Assembly: GCF_000801105.2 (NCBI RefSeq)
Contig: NC_079518.1
Span: 13,338,106 to 13,402,105 of the forward strand
Origin: Raphanus sativus
Taxonomy: Eukaryota > Streptophyta > Magnoliopsida > Brassicales > Brassicaceae
Reading direction: 5' to 3'
Length of the DNA stretch: 64,000 nt
Shown: positions 36,633 to 49,955 of the stretch, piece after piece
How the letters are laid out: every line of letters begins with the position of its first letter
How positions within the stretch are numbered: the first letter of the stretch is position 1
Notes under the pieces: model-generated
What the model was told of the DNA's origin: nothing
What the model saw: only the letters and a program-made list of their open reading frames with translations
Databases searched by the model: none
Translations under genes and position numbers: made by a program

Positions 36633-39600
36633 TTAGTTGTTATTACGCCATTGATGTTCTCGAGTCCGGCTAGACGCCTCTCCACCCCGTTGTTGATGAT
36701 GATAGTGATGATGCTGATGCTGATGCTGATGCTGATACTGATGCTGATGCTGATGCTGATGACGATGATGGAGTTGGTCCATCGACATTGCAGTTTGTTG
36801 AGACAGCTGTTGCAGGTACAGTCGTTGGGCTTGAATCATACTGTGAGGAGACGGACTTGTATGAGCACTGAAGATGTAAACTCCGCCTCCAGGAGCCGCA
36901 TGCAAGAAAGGTTGTTGTAGTTCATGCCATATTGGTGAGTTTTCGTTCTGAGGAGCAAAACAAAAGAAAGAACCTACAGGTTAAGGGTTGCAAAACAGAT
37001 ATCCTAATTTTTTTCTAACCAAAAGCCAAAAAAAAATTCATATAATAACCTTTGTAAACAAGAAGTTCACTAAATTTTCAAACCGACAATTCCAAACTAA
37101 ATTGCAGTTCTAGTTAAGCATAAACCAAACCAAGAAAAGAAGTAGAACTTCAGATGCTCACACCAGCAAAACAATTTATTGGTTTACCTGAACCACAGCC
37201 AGAGGAGCCTGATGGTTACCAACAGGAAACCCTTGCTGAAAACCTGCATGCATGTAACCATGGGGCATGGATTGATCACTTGTGAAGTCACCATGATTCC
37301 CTAATGGCATCCCATGTTGATGATAGTTTGCGTCTAAGGCGGGATGTTCATTAAGAGGTTGTCCTGCACCGTGAGGAGGTATACTTTCATCTCTTACATC
37401 CTGCAAGAAGAATTTTGTAAGCAATCAGTGTCAAAAAATTTATATGGTTAAATATCTTTTAAATGTAACTTTTGATTGCATAATGGATTTTGAAAGGAGA
37501 TATTTACCATTGCGTTGGTGATTAATCTCTCAAGATTCTGCATCTGAAGATCTTCTTGAGAAGGTTCTTCATGCTGTGCCGCTTGTGTTTCAGAATCTGA
37601 TGAAGCATGGTAATTACTAGCGGTCGAATCGATTTGATAAGATGTTTTTTCATCTGTGGCATTGTCTGCAAGTACTTCTTCTTCTTTCTCCTTCTCATAC
37701 AAGCTATTGAACAGGTGTCTAAACGATGAATCCTCCCCTGTCTCTCGCTTGTCTTCCAAGTCATGGTTAAAACCATATTTACCAAACCTCAAGTGAGAGC
37801 ATTGCGCAACTAGGTCTACATCAGGATGAGATGAAACTGGATTTGTTTTTATCTCCATCTGATACTCATCCACATGCTGAGGCTCGCTAACTTGGTTGGC
37901 ATGTGTTTTACATTCAGCAGCTGGTTTCAAGAGAAAAGACACTGGATTAGAAACATCTTGCTTCTCAACTGAAGACCCTTCATCTTTCAAAGGGGCTTTG
38001 TTTCCAGTTTCTTGCGTCTCTGATGAACGAGACTCATCCACATGTTGAGGCTCGCTAACTCGGTCGGCATGTGTGTTAGATTCAGCAATTGGCTTCAAGA
38101 GAGAAGACGCTGGATCATAAACATCTTGCTTCTCAGTTGAAGACCCTTCATCTTTCAAAGGAGCTTTGGTTCCACTCTCTTGCGTCTCTGATGAACGAGG
38201 CTTACCCATTTTCACAATCTCAGCCATAGTTTTCTTCCCGGGGTTAGCTTTGGCCCAAGCGGATTGATACGCTGGTGCTGGAAGCGAAGAGGAAGAAGCT
38301 GCACCAGTTGAACCCTTTGATGCTTTCTTAACTTCGGCGTTTTTAGGATCACTACAAAAGCAAAGAAGATAGATACACTAAGCTAATGATATTCAACGAT
38401 GATAAGACCAGACCACATGAATAGAAGAGAACCTGTTTGGTGGAGGTCGAACAGCAGGTGCTGAAGAAGAGCCAGCCCAATGGTTACCTCTTCTGTTTGC
38501 GGGTACACTTTGAGCAAGTCTTGTCTCTGAACCCAAACCACCAACAAGTTTAGACATTGACTCAGATTAATCATCAACCACAACTAAGAGAAGAAAAAAC
38601 ATAACCATATTATTACCATTGGAGTTAAATTTGTTGCCGCCACCTCGAGCGGTGTTGTAATGATTTGGGATTCTACGTCTCGATGACTCTGCTTGATCTT
38701 TGGTCTGACCAAAGAGACAAAAACAAATGAGAAGTAAGTCGAAATGGAACTAGTCATCTGAAAACTGTAACGGCATTATAATAAACAATCTGCAATAACT
38801 AACGTCTTTCTTTCTGGCTCGCTTGCTCTTCACCTCTTGGTAAGGATCTGAAATGTTTGAAACCAAAACGCATTATAAGAAAGTCAGAACTGAACAAGGA
38901 GAGAATTATGAAAAACACACAACCAATACCATTAAACAAAAGAGAAGGTAAGAAAATCAATGTTCTAAAAGTTGGTGTAGGCGGAGGCAAATCTGTAATA
39001 ACCATAATTTTTTTCTGAATTCCGATTTAAACGGTTCTAGAAAATCATCTATTCTATTAAAATAGAATTATGTCCAATTGATAAATGTTTGATCTAATAA
39101 TGTATTTTATTTATTTAACGGACTATTCTATCAAATTGAATTAATATTAAATTCAATTATGATTACACAAAAATTTAAATATAAAAAATATTTTTTTGAA
39201 AATTAATTAAACAAAAAATATGCATGCCCTTTCAAAAGACGGGTCATAATCTAGTAATCGGTTAAATGGCCACAAATCTTTCTAAATTATTCGAGACTGG
39301 TCTAAATCAATAAAAAGTTGGTATACATCGGTTAAATTTCCAGTTTTGGTTTTGATATGCTTTTTAGTTTTTATAAATCACATTTTTTTAGTAAAACAAA
39401 AGAAAAACATCAAACTGAATTATGATTGATTTATTATATCATCATTTTTATTTTCAGTTTTTTTTCTGTAATCGAGCGGTGATCCTTTCTCCCCATTTTT
39501 CTCTTCATGCAAGTTCACAAATTTGTTTGATTTTTTTCTTTTGTAAATTCAATTTTTTATAATTAACAAAATATTTTTTTATTAATCACTGGAAATTCAA

Positions 39601-39903
39601 AATACCTAATGTTAACATAAAATACTAATTAAAAATTATAATTTGCAACGTCTAAGCCCTTGAAGATCCCCTAAACACTAATCATTGATGTCTATTTTAT
39701 TTTTATGAAAATTGACCCACAAAACTGTGAAAGTTTGAAGAAAAGAAGAGATACGAGAAAAAACCTTGACAAAGGAGACGAATAACAGTTTCGTCAGGAT
39801 CCATATTGCACTCCACAAGCATCGAGTAGATCTCTGAGTCGTAACAGTTCACAATCTCTTTCAAATCCTTAATCATTTTACTAACGTTGTCTTGATCGCC
39901 CAT
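36633..39903 (-). CDS. DUF1296 / GBF-interacting protein 1-like protein
   Basis: Seven exons with consistent phases: 39903-39765, 38847-38804, 38704-38617, 38526-38433, 38351-37508, 37400-37188, 36947-36633; 578 aa. The N-terminal DUF1296 domain reads MIKDLKEIVNCYDSEIYSML, ECNMDPDETVIRLLCQ, DPYQEVKSKRARKKD, a UBA-like fold in GIP1-type proteins. Also conserved are RRRIPNHYNTARGG and AYQSAWAKANPGKKTMAEIV. The middle has a 56-residue tandem duplication (38197-38030 and 38029-37862). The C-terminus has a His/Gln-rich tract (about 36694-36770) of CAT/CAG codons. GIP1 in Arabidopsis binds G-box factors and promotes their DNA binding; role here is by family only. Arabidopsis At4g18150 is the likely orthologue by order. 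Intron 1 contains a short Helitron. Splice sites are read by eye. Confidence 0.88.
39048..39254 (+). mobile_element. Short Helitron inside intron 1 of the DUF1296 gene
   Basis: Starts TCTATTCTATTAAAATAG after A, ends ACGGGTCATAATCTAG before T; 207 bp. Same 5' end type as 23938 and 26232. It lies antisense to the host gene, within the 916-bp intron between exons 1 and 2. Confidence 0.7.
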
Positions 39904-40540
39904 TTTCTCTCTCTCGAAAACAGAAGAACCAGATCGGAAATCAAAATGTTTTAAATCAAGCTTCTTTATTTAAGCTTGTGTTTTCAATCGTACTTAGATT
40001 CGAGTGCGGGGCTAATAAATAGAAGATTAAACGATTTGAATTTCAGAAACCATGTAATAAAAATGGTGATCTAGACAAATTTCATATGTATAATTAGAAA
40101 ACATGGTTGGTAGATTCATTACTTTTTAAAGAGATTTTTATATTTTTACCAAAAATCACTCGCTGAAGCAAATGTATGGATAGAAAGAACATAAATTCTC
40201 GTTTTCAATGTAATGGACTTATAAAAATATATTATTACGGCCCAACATAAATAATTAGTACGACCAATGGGTCATGTGCCCCCTACTAAATTTTGATTTT
40301 CTTTAAGTATTTGTGTTAGATATTAGACATTCTTTACCTAATTCTCCAATGTGAGATATTGATATCTCACAAGTTCCATAAATTCTCAGTAATCTTGTTC
40401 CTCCAAGTTTATGTATTGTTAGTTGCCTCCAAGTAGTAATGCACTACTACTTTGGCTGTTGGCTCCAGAAGGGATCTTTTCCTTGCTGGCTTAGTACTGA
40501 TTTGGTGTAATTTGGGTTGAAGTTGAATATTAATAATCCA
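39904..40540. other. DUF1296 gene 5' flank
   Basis: Promoter and 5' UTR of the minus-strand gene starting at 39903. No other gene or distinct repeat recognised. Confidence 0.5.
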
Positions 40541-43500
40541 CTAGGTGTTTTACCCGCACATGCGGGTATAATCGTTTTACTAATAATTATTAATATATGT
40601 ATGATGATTTAAACACCACGATAACTTATTTTTTATTTTCTTAATCATTTTAATTTTCTTCAATTTTTATTTCGGTCTACGTCTCCTTAACGCCAAAAAG
40701 TTATAAAACTATGAGACCATAAAAGTATAATTACATATCAAATATTCTACACAATCAATTAAAGTAAGAATGTGGACTTTTGTTTCTATTAATCTACTTT
40801 GTATTTTTGAACCATAAAATTAAATTACCAAAATAATACTAAAACACACAAAATCCAAGTAAGAACAAAATAAATAAAAGGTAAATAAAAAAATAAAGTT
40901 CGATAATAATTTAGAAGATTTTTTTTTAAAAATGAATTAAGATAATGAAAATATTTCATTGGTTTACTTGATCAATATATACATTGATTTATCTTAATAT
41001 TTCATAAATTTATTTTATTAAAAGAAACAATAGACAACGATAGTTTTATTGCTAAAGTTAAATTATGGTTAATTATATAATGATAAATCTAATTATTCAT
41101 TAAAAATATATCTACTTTAGCCGTTTTAGCAACTAAACCATAAAACACATGTTCAGAACATGATTACATAGGCGACTCTCTAAACTTAATATCAAATCTT
41201 TTTTTCTTATAGATTAAACAGTAATAAAACATACACGTGAAATAACTACTCAAGTAATTAAGAATAATTAATTCATAATTCCAAACTCCATGTAACAAAA
41301 CTTATTTGCTTCTAGTATTTCAAACTCGACAAGAAGAAAAGCATAGAACTTCAACTAAAAAAAACAAATATCAAAAGTACGTAAATATAGATGTCAAAAA
41401 CTATAATCGAGACAACTTGAAATGAATGAGAAAAATAAAACTGTATAATTTAAAACATTTTAAAACATATAAAATAAGAATTGGTCCTAAATTATTTAAA
41501 TAATTATAATTTTAACTTCAATTATAAAGTTTGAAATAGTTATGTTATTTAAATTAATAAATTAATGATTTAAGCTAAAATAATAAGAATCTTGTGAAAG
41601 TTAAAATAATTATAATCATCTTATTAGAAATTTAGAAATATTTATATTATTTAAACTAATAAATTACTTAGAAATAGAAATATTTATATTATCTAAATTA
41701 ATAAATTGATAATTTAATCTAAAAACTAATAATAATATGACAAATTAGCAAAATTAGCAAAATCATGGACAATATGATAATTCAGCAAACTTATTTCATA
41801 AATAAAAGTTTAAATTAATAAATTAATTAGAAATCAAAATAGTTATATTATCTAAATTAATAAATTGATAATTTAATCTAAAAACTAATAAGAATATGAC
41901 AAATAAGCAAAATTACTTAAAATCATGGATAATGTGATAAATCAGAAAAATCATTTCATAAATAATAGTTTAAATTAATAAATTAATTAGAAATAAAAAA
42001 TATTTATATTCTCTAAATTAATAAATTGATGATTTAATCTAAAAACTAATAAGAATATGACAAATAAGAAAAATTGACTAAAATCATGGAAAATACTAAT
42101 AAGAGTCTTGTGAAATAATTATAATCATAATTATAATTATAAATTTCGAAATATTTATATTATTTAAATTAATAAATTAATTAGAAATCAAAATATTTAT
42201 ATTATCTCAATTAATAAATTGATGTTTTAATCTAAAATAATAAGAATACTAGGTGTTTTGCCCGCACATGCAGACATAATCATTTTACTAATAGCTATTA
42301 ATATATGTATTATGATTTAAATATCATGATAACTTACCTTTTATATCCTTAATCATTTTAGTTTTTTTTTTTAGTCTATGTCTTCTTAACACAAAGGAAT
42401 GCTATAAAACTATAGACCATAAGAGCATAGTTAGATATCAAAAATAATTCACACAATTTATCAGAAAAAGTAATATTTCACACAAAGAGTAAATTAAGAA
42501 TGTGAAATCCGGTCTCTCTTAATCTACTTCGTATTTTTGGACCAGAAACATGTATTAAATTACCAAAAAAATTCTAAAACACACAAAATGAGAAAAAAAC
42601 AAATAAAAAAGTAAATAGAAACTAAAGTTCAATGATAATTTAGAAGAAAACCTTTTCTAAAAATGAACTAAGATAATGACAATATTTCATTGGTTTACTT
42701 GATCAATATGTACATGACTTATCTTAATATTTCATAAGTTTTCTTTTAATAATTTAAAATAGATAATGATAGTTTTATTATTAAATTTAATTTATGGTTA
42801 ATTGTATAATGATAAGCCTAATTATTCATTAAAAATATATCTACTTTAGCCGTTTTAGAAACTAAACCATTAAACACATGTTCATAACATGATTACACAT
42901 GCAACTCTCTAAACTTAATATCAAAGAATATTTTTCTTATAGATTAAACAGTAATAAATATATACACGTGAAATAACTACCGAAGTAATTCATAATACAT
43001 AATTCATAATTCTAAACTCCATATAACAAAACCGATTTACTCATAGTCTTTAAATTGAAAAAAAAACATAGAACTCCAACTAAAAAAAGCAAATATCAAA
43101 AGTACATAAATGCATATGTCAAAAACTATAATCAAGACAAATTGAAATAAATTAGAAAATGAAACTACAGAGTTTAAAACATCTTACATCATATGAAAAT
43201 AAGAATTGGTCATAACTTGTTTAAAATAATTATAATTGTAATTCCAATTAATTTTTTTGAAATAGTTATATTATTTAAATTAATAAATTAATGTTTTAAG
43301 CTAAAAATTAATAAGAATCTTGTGAAAATTAAAATAATTATAATCATAATTACAATTAGAAAATTTGAGATATTTCTAATATTTAAATTAATAAAATAAT
43401 TAGAAAGTTCGAAATATTTATATTATCTAAATTAATAAATTGATGATTTAATCTAAAAACTAATAAAAATATGATAAATAAGCAAAATTAGCTAAAATCA

Positions 43501-43712
43501 TGGAGAACATGACAAGTAAGCAAAATCACTTCATAAATAATAGTATAGATTAATTAATAAATTAATTAGAAATCAAAATATTTATATTATATCAATTAAT
43601 AAATTGATGATTTAATCTAAAAACTAATAAGAATATGATAAGTAAGCAAATTAACTAAAATTATAGAGAATGTGACAAATCAGCAAAATCACTTCATAAA
43701 TAATAGTATAGA
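40541..43712 (-). mobile_element. Two head-to-tail minus-strand Helitron units
   Basis: On the minus strand the 5' end TCTATACTATTATTTATG is at 43712 and a 3' end is at 40541 (plus strand reads CTAGGTGTTTTACCCGCACA, with hairpin CCCGCA-CA-TGCGGG at 40553-40566). Flanking bases are A and T as expected. A second, near-identical 3' end begins at 42249 (ctaggtgttttgcccgcaca). The sequence after it parallels that after 40541 for more than 1 kb, so two related units of about 1.7 and 1.5 kb lie in tandem. Both contain AT-rich minisatellite copies about 150 bp long (attaataaattaattagaaa word at about 41813, 41961, 42164, 43556). No helicase coding. Confidence 0.8.
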
Positions 43713-43719
43713 TAGATAT

Positions 43720-43905
43720 ATACTATTATTTATTCGCAAGTCAAATCTTGTGGATCCTGATTTTCAGTCGGAAGAAAATGAAAACGAACAAATGACAAAT
43801 GAGGAAAAACTTCCAAATACAGTGGAACAAGATATCAGTTCAAGAGAATACATGGAAGGTGTTCGAGATGAGATTGCAAACAACATATGGGCTAGGATTC
43901 GTTAA
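43720..43905 (+). pseudogene. PIF/Harbinger nuclease C-terminal relic
   Basis: The plus-strand frame reads FIRKSNLVDPDFQSEENE, later SSREYMEGVRDEIANNIWAR and a stop at 43905. This resembles the C-terminus of plant Harbinger-type nucleases (HNFIRK...DPDF...R D.IA..IW). No catalytic part is found on either side, and a Helitron end abuts it at 43712. Short match; medium-low certainty. Confidence 0.45.
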
Positions 43906-44188
43906 ATTTTTAATATTTTTTGTTTTATTTAATAAATTGTATTCCTGTCTAAAATAATAAAAATAAAATTGTTGATTAGAATAAATAAATAAAAAGTAAA
44001 TAAAAATATATATTAGTAATGAGTGTGAAATATATATTTATAACAGTCACAACTTCTAAAGCTTTTGATACCAATCAAGCTTTTAAACTTTGAAAAATAA
44101 AAGTTACAGCCTTTAAAACCAAAATCTCTACAGCCATAAATCAAAAGTTAAAGCCTAAAGCGAAAATCTTTACCAATCGGACCCATAG
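43906..44188. other. Intergenic, no gene seen
   Basis: AT-rich, with a patch at 44040-44180 carrying ttaccaatcgga-type sequence that could be the edge of an old TIR element. Nothing further supported. Confidence 0.35.
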
Positions 44189-44204
44189 ATTAGATGACTA
44201 AAGA

Positions 44205-45108
44205 GGGGGGGGGGGGGGGTTCTCTCTCTACTTTTAGAGAGAGATATTTTCTCTCGAATCATCCTTCGTACTTCATCTCTATCCTTCATAAGGATGATTC
44301 GAACCCCTACTTTTGTTTGTAAAATAACTTTCGATCTTTAGATCGATTATGTTTTTTCGGTTCGCGGATTTCTTTTTCGCTTTAGGTGACCTTTTCTTCG
44401 TTCGGCGACTTCACTTCGCTAGGCGAATTTTGATGTGAAATTCTGCGCATGGCGATGTCTTTTGTAGTGTTTTAAATAAATTTCATATACTCTCCAGACT
44501 AAATTCAGTTTCCGGTTGTTTCTTTGGCCTTTCATCTTCTCCGATGGTCATCCTCAACCTCTATTACTGGATGAAATCAATCTTTGCTGTCATATATCTA
44601 GGCAAAGTATTCAGAAGGATTAGAGATTTGAGTTTTGCAAATTAACCTTCCTGGTTTTGATTCAACTTATGAAAAGCTGAAGTTTGCTTCAAGCAAATGT
44701 TTTGGCAATAGTTGGTTCTAAATCAATCGAAGGTATTTGGAGTTCTTCACATCCAAAGGAAGAGATTGGAGATCGAAGAAGCAGAGGCGCGAAGGAGATT
44801 ATGGGTCTCAGGTCCATTGAAAAGGTGTTTGATACAGAAGATAGTTGAGAGAACAGAGTCTTTTCGGTGGCTTCCGGTGACGGTGTCGGTGGATAGTGGT
44901 TCACGGCATCGAAGACCTCTTTCTGCATGAAAGACACGTGTTAACACGTAGCATTTAAATGAAGCTGCTAGGGTTTTCTAGAATTTGAGCTGTTCTTTCT
45001 ATTGGATTTTAAATATTATGTTTTTAGTGTAGCCTTTCAATGTAATCTGAAACCTTGTAAAAGCATGTTGGCTCTTTGAAATGAATGAAAGTTTGTTGAA
45101 AAAAAAAA
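44205..45108 (+). mobile_element. Poly(A) retroposon with 16-bp target duplication and G15 start
   Basis: A perfect 16-bp direct repeat, attagatgactaaaga, flanks the element at 44189-44204 and 45109-45124. The element starts with 15 consecutive G (44205-44219), then a CT/GA-rich inverted stretch (ctctctctac...agagagagat), and ends with a poly(A) tail (about 45099-45108). It is 904 bp with no reverse transcriptase and no convincing ORF. Short ORFs at 44689-44947 on both strands match nothing known. Size, tail and TSD fit Sadhu-like non-autonomous retroposons, or a retrocopied transcript; I cannot decide between these. The perfect TSD implies recent insertion. Confidence 0.85.
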
Positions 45109-45149
45109 ATTAGATGACTAAAGAAAACACACACAATACTTGAAAAACA

Positions 45150-48100
45150 TCTAAACTATTAAAGATGAAGTACATTTTGTACTTAGCCCTGACTTTTCTT
45201 CAATATTTACTTCTCTATGCCATTGGTATTTAACACAGAGTTTTGTTATTATTAAATTAAACTGAGACACGATTTCTTTTTGGTAATAAACCATACAATT
45301 TTTAAACCATTACTAAACCACTTGCTCATTGGTTATCTAAGTATCGTTCTATACAATTAAAAGACAAAACATTTAATCTTAACACTAAACCATACATTTA
45401 CAAACCATTATTAAACCAAAATATAATAGCTGATTTCCTACAAATGGTGACATAGCACTCTGATAAAACATTGTTTTATTGTGATACTACCTTCCTCTTC
45501 GTCTACATTGCTTTCCAATGTTATAACACCTTCGGTTTCTTGGTCTGTTGAATCAAAACCAGCATATTAGATAGATTCAAATCCATGAAACTGCTTAACA
45601 AACTTTGAAAATTTGATACTTTGAAAATTTGATACTTTCGATTATAATTTCGATCATAATTAATATAAATAAAAAAATCCAACCTCAAAACAATATGATA
45701 ATACCAATACAAATTATTTAGTTTAAAATCAAAACTAATCATTTATTAATTTCGTAATAGAATTGACCTTCCAAAATCTATTCATATATAGAAATTTTTT
45801 GTAAGAATCATGATTTCAATCAACTAGCAAATCAGCGCACAAAATCAAAACTAATAATTTATTATTTTTCTAAACTCAATAATATTCCAAAAACGTTTCA
45901 TACTTCCATGCAATCATTATAAATAAAACGATATCAAGCAACTAACACAATCAAAAGATCATGTTTCAAAACTTGTAAATCATATATAGCAAATCTTTAA
46001 AACTAATAAATTCGATTATTCCAAAACTCAATAACTTCCAAAACAATTTCCTATTTCAAAGCAGTCAACATAACAAAAAGGAAACAATATTTATATAGCT
46101 GTTATTTCCATTGAGATTTTAAACATATATTATAGCACCAAAAATCTAGGGACTTCCTAAACTAAATGATTCTATTCTTTTGAATATATTGACCATTTTT
46201 ATATACAAAATCGGTGAATCTACTCCTATAAATAAGACCATACCTATAGTAGGGAAACATCACCGCTATTCCAAGCAAAACTGATTTAGTCATGAGTATA
46301 TGAAACCTCTTTGAAAATCACCTCTTTGAAAGATGTGAAACCTTACAAAACGGGATTGAAGTTTCACGCCAAATCATTACATACTTGGAAGCAGTTTAAC
46401 TACATGTCCTGAGAATGTGAGTTTTGGTTATTTATCCTTATGTTTTATTGTGTATTTTATATCGCAATCTGCTTATCTAATCTAACTATTTTTAATTTTG
46501 TTTTACCAATGTGAAAAGGGTATAAGATACATGCCTGTGCAAGAAGACATACATGGAAAGTAAGGGAAGACTTCTACCCGCCGGAGCATTGAGAAAAATT
46601 CAGAATTACACCCTCATCCCTGCAACAAGAATGTATAGATCAACTAACCATTCTTACAAAATGGGCTCTTGAAAACGCACAACAATCACCAAATCTACCC
46701 TATGTAATGATAATCTCCTTCCAAGCTTTGTATATTTTCAGAGTGTTGTGGATCACTTAAACCATATTTCCTCTGTTTTTTACAGACGTGATGGGTCAGG
46801 TTATTGATTTGGAAGAATTAAAAACAATTCAGTGTTAAGGATGAAACCTGAGTTTACTCTTGAAGACATCAAGTAAGTACATGTTTTCAATTTAATTTTT
46901 TGTCTGTTGATACTAATGAATGATGAATCCTATCATTCCTACAGAACATTAAAATCAATTCCATAAGAACAAGCAAGATAATCCCTCATTTATAAGACAG
47001 CTCAATACTGGATTCATACAAAAGTTATATGTGTTTTGTGAGGTATTTTATCGACTGTGAGTAATATCTTTCATCATTTTACAATTGTAATTATTTTTCT
47101 ATTGTGACAGACATACCAAGAATTAAGAATGAAATGATCGATTACTATGATGAGTATCTTCACGTGTAAAACAAATTCAAAGCAAGAAAGAGAGTTTTAC
47201 CAGATGAGAAGCTCAAAGAAACGGGAAGAGGACTTGAACATGTAATATCCAGAACAAATTGTAGGTGGGCTAGATCAATGGATTCCCAGCAACACTACAG
47301 ATCAAGAAAAAGAATGATTCATGATTAAATAAATATATGAATTAGTGACAATCACTTGAGAAATTATAACTGGCCATAAAGAATATAATTTAGTTAATAC
47401 CTTACCAATATTTTCTTCCACCACGGCTTCAGCTTCATTTTGTTTCCTGTCTGATTCATAAGATTTAAGTATAGTTGTATTATGAAGTGGATTTTGACAT
47501 GCATGTGAAGGATATATCAAGATCTGTTTATCTATTGAACAAAAAGTTCAGAAATAAGAAAGAAGACATACCTTTAGATACTCCTATGAAACGGTTTGTC
47601 CTTCTATACCCTTTGTTTCGCTAGATCAGGATCATTGTAGTTCTGTCTGGTATGTGTTCCATTTGTATCAGACTCCAATCGATTGTTATTCTTTCTTCAT
47701 CTAGGTGCAGTCGTTAAGAGAAGGGGAGAAGGTAAAGTTGTCGTTTTTTTTTGGTTATTAGACCTAATTTTCCATTTTTTTTATTTGCTTGACTAAACTG
47801 ATTTTTGTTTTCTTAAAGGTCACATATTATCAAATAAAAGTCACAGGTAATACACGGTCCATTGTTAAATGTATGTTGGGTTGAAATCTACAACAACCCA
47901 TTTGTCTAGAATATGTTTTTTCTATATTTTTCAAATCCATTAAGAAATCCAATTTTCTAATTTTATACGTTAGATTTAAAGATTTAACAAATTAATATAA
48001 TAAAAATTACTAATAACAAATAAATTAGGAAAAAATAGTAAAAATAAAATTTTGTAATTTTTAAACTCATAAAATAATTTCTCTGCGTATTAATACATAT

Positions 48101-49139
48101 TTTATATCATGTTGAACATTTAATAATTTACGGGTGGTTTTTGATTTTTTTTTATTTCATAATAAATTTAGTATGGAATTTTTTTAAGAAATTTTATTGG
48201 TATGTATACCAACTGATAAAAAATAAAATTACAGATAAAAATAAGTTGAATAAGATATATGTTGTTGTAAATTTACATTACATAAACATCAAAATGTATA
48301 CGTTATATTTAAATTGTTATTGAAAAAATAGACATATAAATTAATTAAATATTTGTAGAGACAACAAAAGATGCTATTATACAAAATGTGAATTACATTT
48401 GAGATCTTTTTGATTGTGGAATATTCAAAAATATAATTATGCAAAAGAGTTTGGAAAAAACTCGGATTCTCGAATTTGAACAACCCAACTAATCAGAACC
48501 GAAATTGGTTAAATATTCGTATTGGCAAAAAATTTGGTATCTAAAAAATAGAACTGAACCTGATTCAAACCGTAATAGTATATGTATCCAAATATATCTG
48601 AATCACATTTATATATACTTAAATATTTTAATAATTTTAGATTTAATATCCAAAATATATAAAAATATTTTGAAATTATCCAAATAACTTGAAAACATAT
48701 ACAAATAGTTAAAATTAAATATCTAAAATCAAAAAATACTCAAATCACCAAAATACTTAAAATACATATTAATTCTCTATCTAAATATTCAATCAAACCA
48801 AATTTTATGTTAAATTTAGGTATTTTGATATATTATTCAAGTTCATATCTTATATATTAATTTAATTTTTAAATTTTGAGAAAATAAAAATAAATATGAA
48901 TTTAAAATTTAAAACATAATTTTCATGGGTTATCTAAATCCGAACCAAATCCGAAAAGATCTGAATCGAACGATCAAAAATTACAAAGTGAATTCTTCAA
49001 ACTTAAAAATACGAAATCCGAATAGACCCGAACCAAACCCGAATGGATACCATAAATACAGTTAAAAAGATAACTAATCATATTTTGATTTATAAAAATT
49101 AAAGTAAACTCCCGCGCGGACGCGCGGATCAAAATCTAG
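45150..49139 (+). mobile_element. Helitron, about 4 kb, carrying an RPA-like pseudogene
   Basis: The 5' end TCTAAACTATTAAAGATG follows an A; the next bases agree with other Brassicaceae Helitron starts (gaagtacattttgtactt). The 3' end ATCAAAATCTAG (to 49139) precedes a T, and a hairpin CCGCGCG-GA-CGCGCGG (49112-49127) lies just before. No Rep/helicase ORF survives. Replication protein A-like remnants lie at 46321-46880. The interior may include nested AT-rich inserts (47880-49080). Pairing of the two ends over 4 kb is inferred; the 3' end is firm, the 5' end less so. Confidence 0.65.
46321..46880 (+). pseudogene. Replication protein A (DUF223/OB-fold)-like relic
   Basis: Fragments in plus frames: SLKDVKPYKTGLKFHAKSLH, TWKQFNYMS then a stop (46321-46413), resembling the first OB-fold of RPA1-like proteins common in Brassicaceae (L.DL.PYK..W...VK.LHTWKQ). 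After an intron-like gap, VMGQVIDLEELKTIQC is followed by a stop and KPEFTLEDIK (about 46790-46872), resembling the next OB-fold. RPA-like genes are carried by plant Helitrons, consistent with the location. Stops show it is dead. Confidence 0.55.
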
Positions 49140-49170
49140 TTAATAGTTAAAGGCCGGAGAAGTATTTATT

Positions 49171-49216
49171 TGGGCCACAAATGAAGCCCATCTTTTTATG
49201 TAATCAAAAACCCTAA
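49171..49216 (+). promoter_or_regulatory. eL32 promoter motifs: site II and telo-box
   Basis: TGGGCC (49171) and AAGCCCA (about 49184-49190) are site II-type elements, and AAACCCTAA (49208-49216) is a telo-box. This pair is characteristic of plant ribosomal protein promoters and ties their expression to cell growth. They lie 75-120 bp before the ATG. The Helitron 3' end is only about 30 bp upstream of the first motif. Confidence 0.8.
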
Positions 49217-49276
49217 TAGCCCCTTTAAAATGTTACTCTAGGGTTTGAGCAGCAGTTTACGGAGGAGTCGCATTAG

Positions 49277-49955
<679 letters not shown>

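Noticed and set aside
36651..36920. Plus-strand Met/Leu-rich ORF
   Set aside because: Antisense shadow of the CAT/CAG repeat in the last exon of the DUF1296 gene.
40600..43700. CRISPR-like array suggested by regularly spaced AT-rich repeats
   Set aside because: This is a plant nuclear region. The repeats are a diverged 150-bp minisatellite within Helitrons, without distinct spacers.
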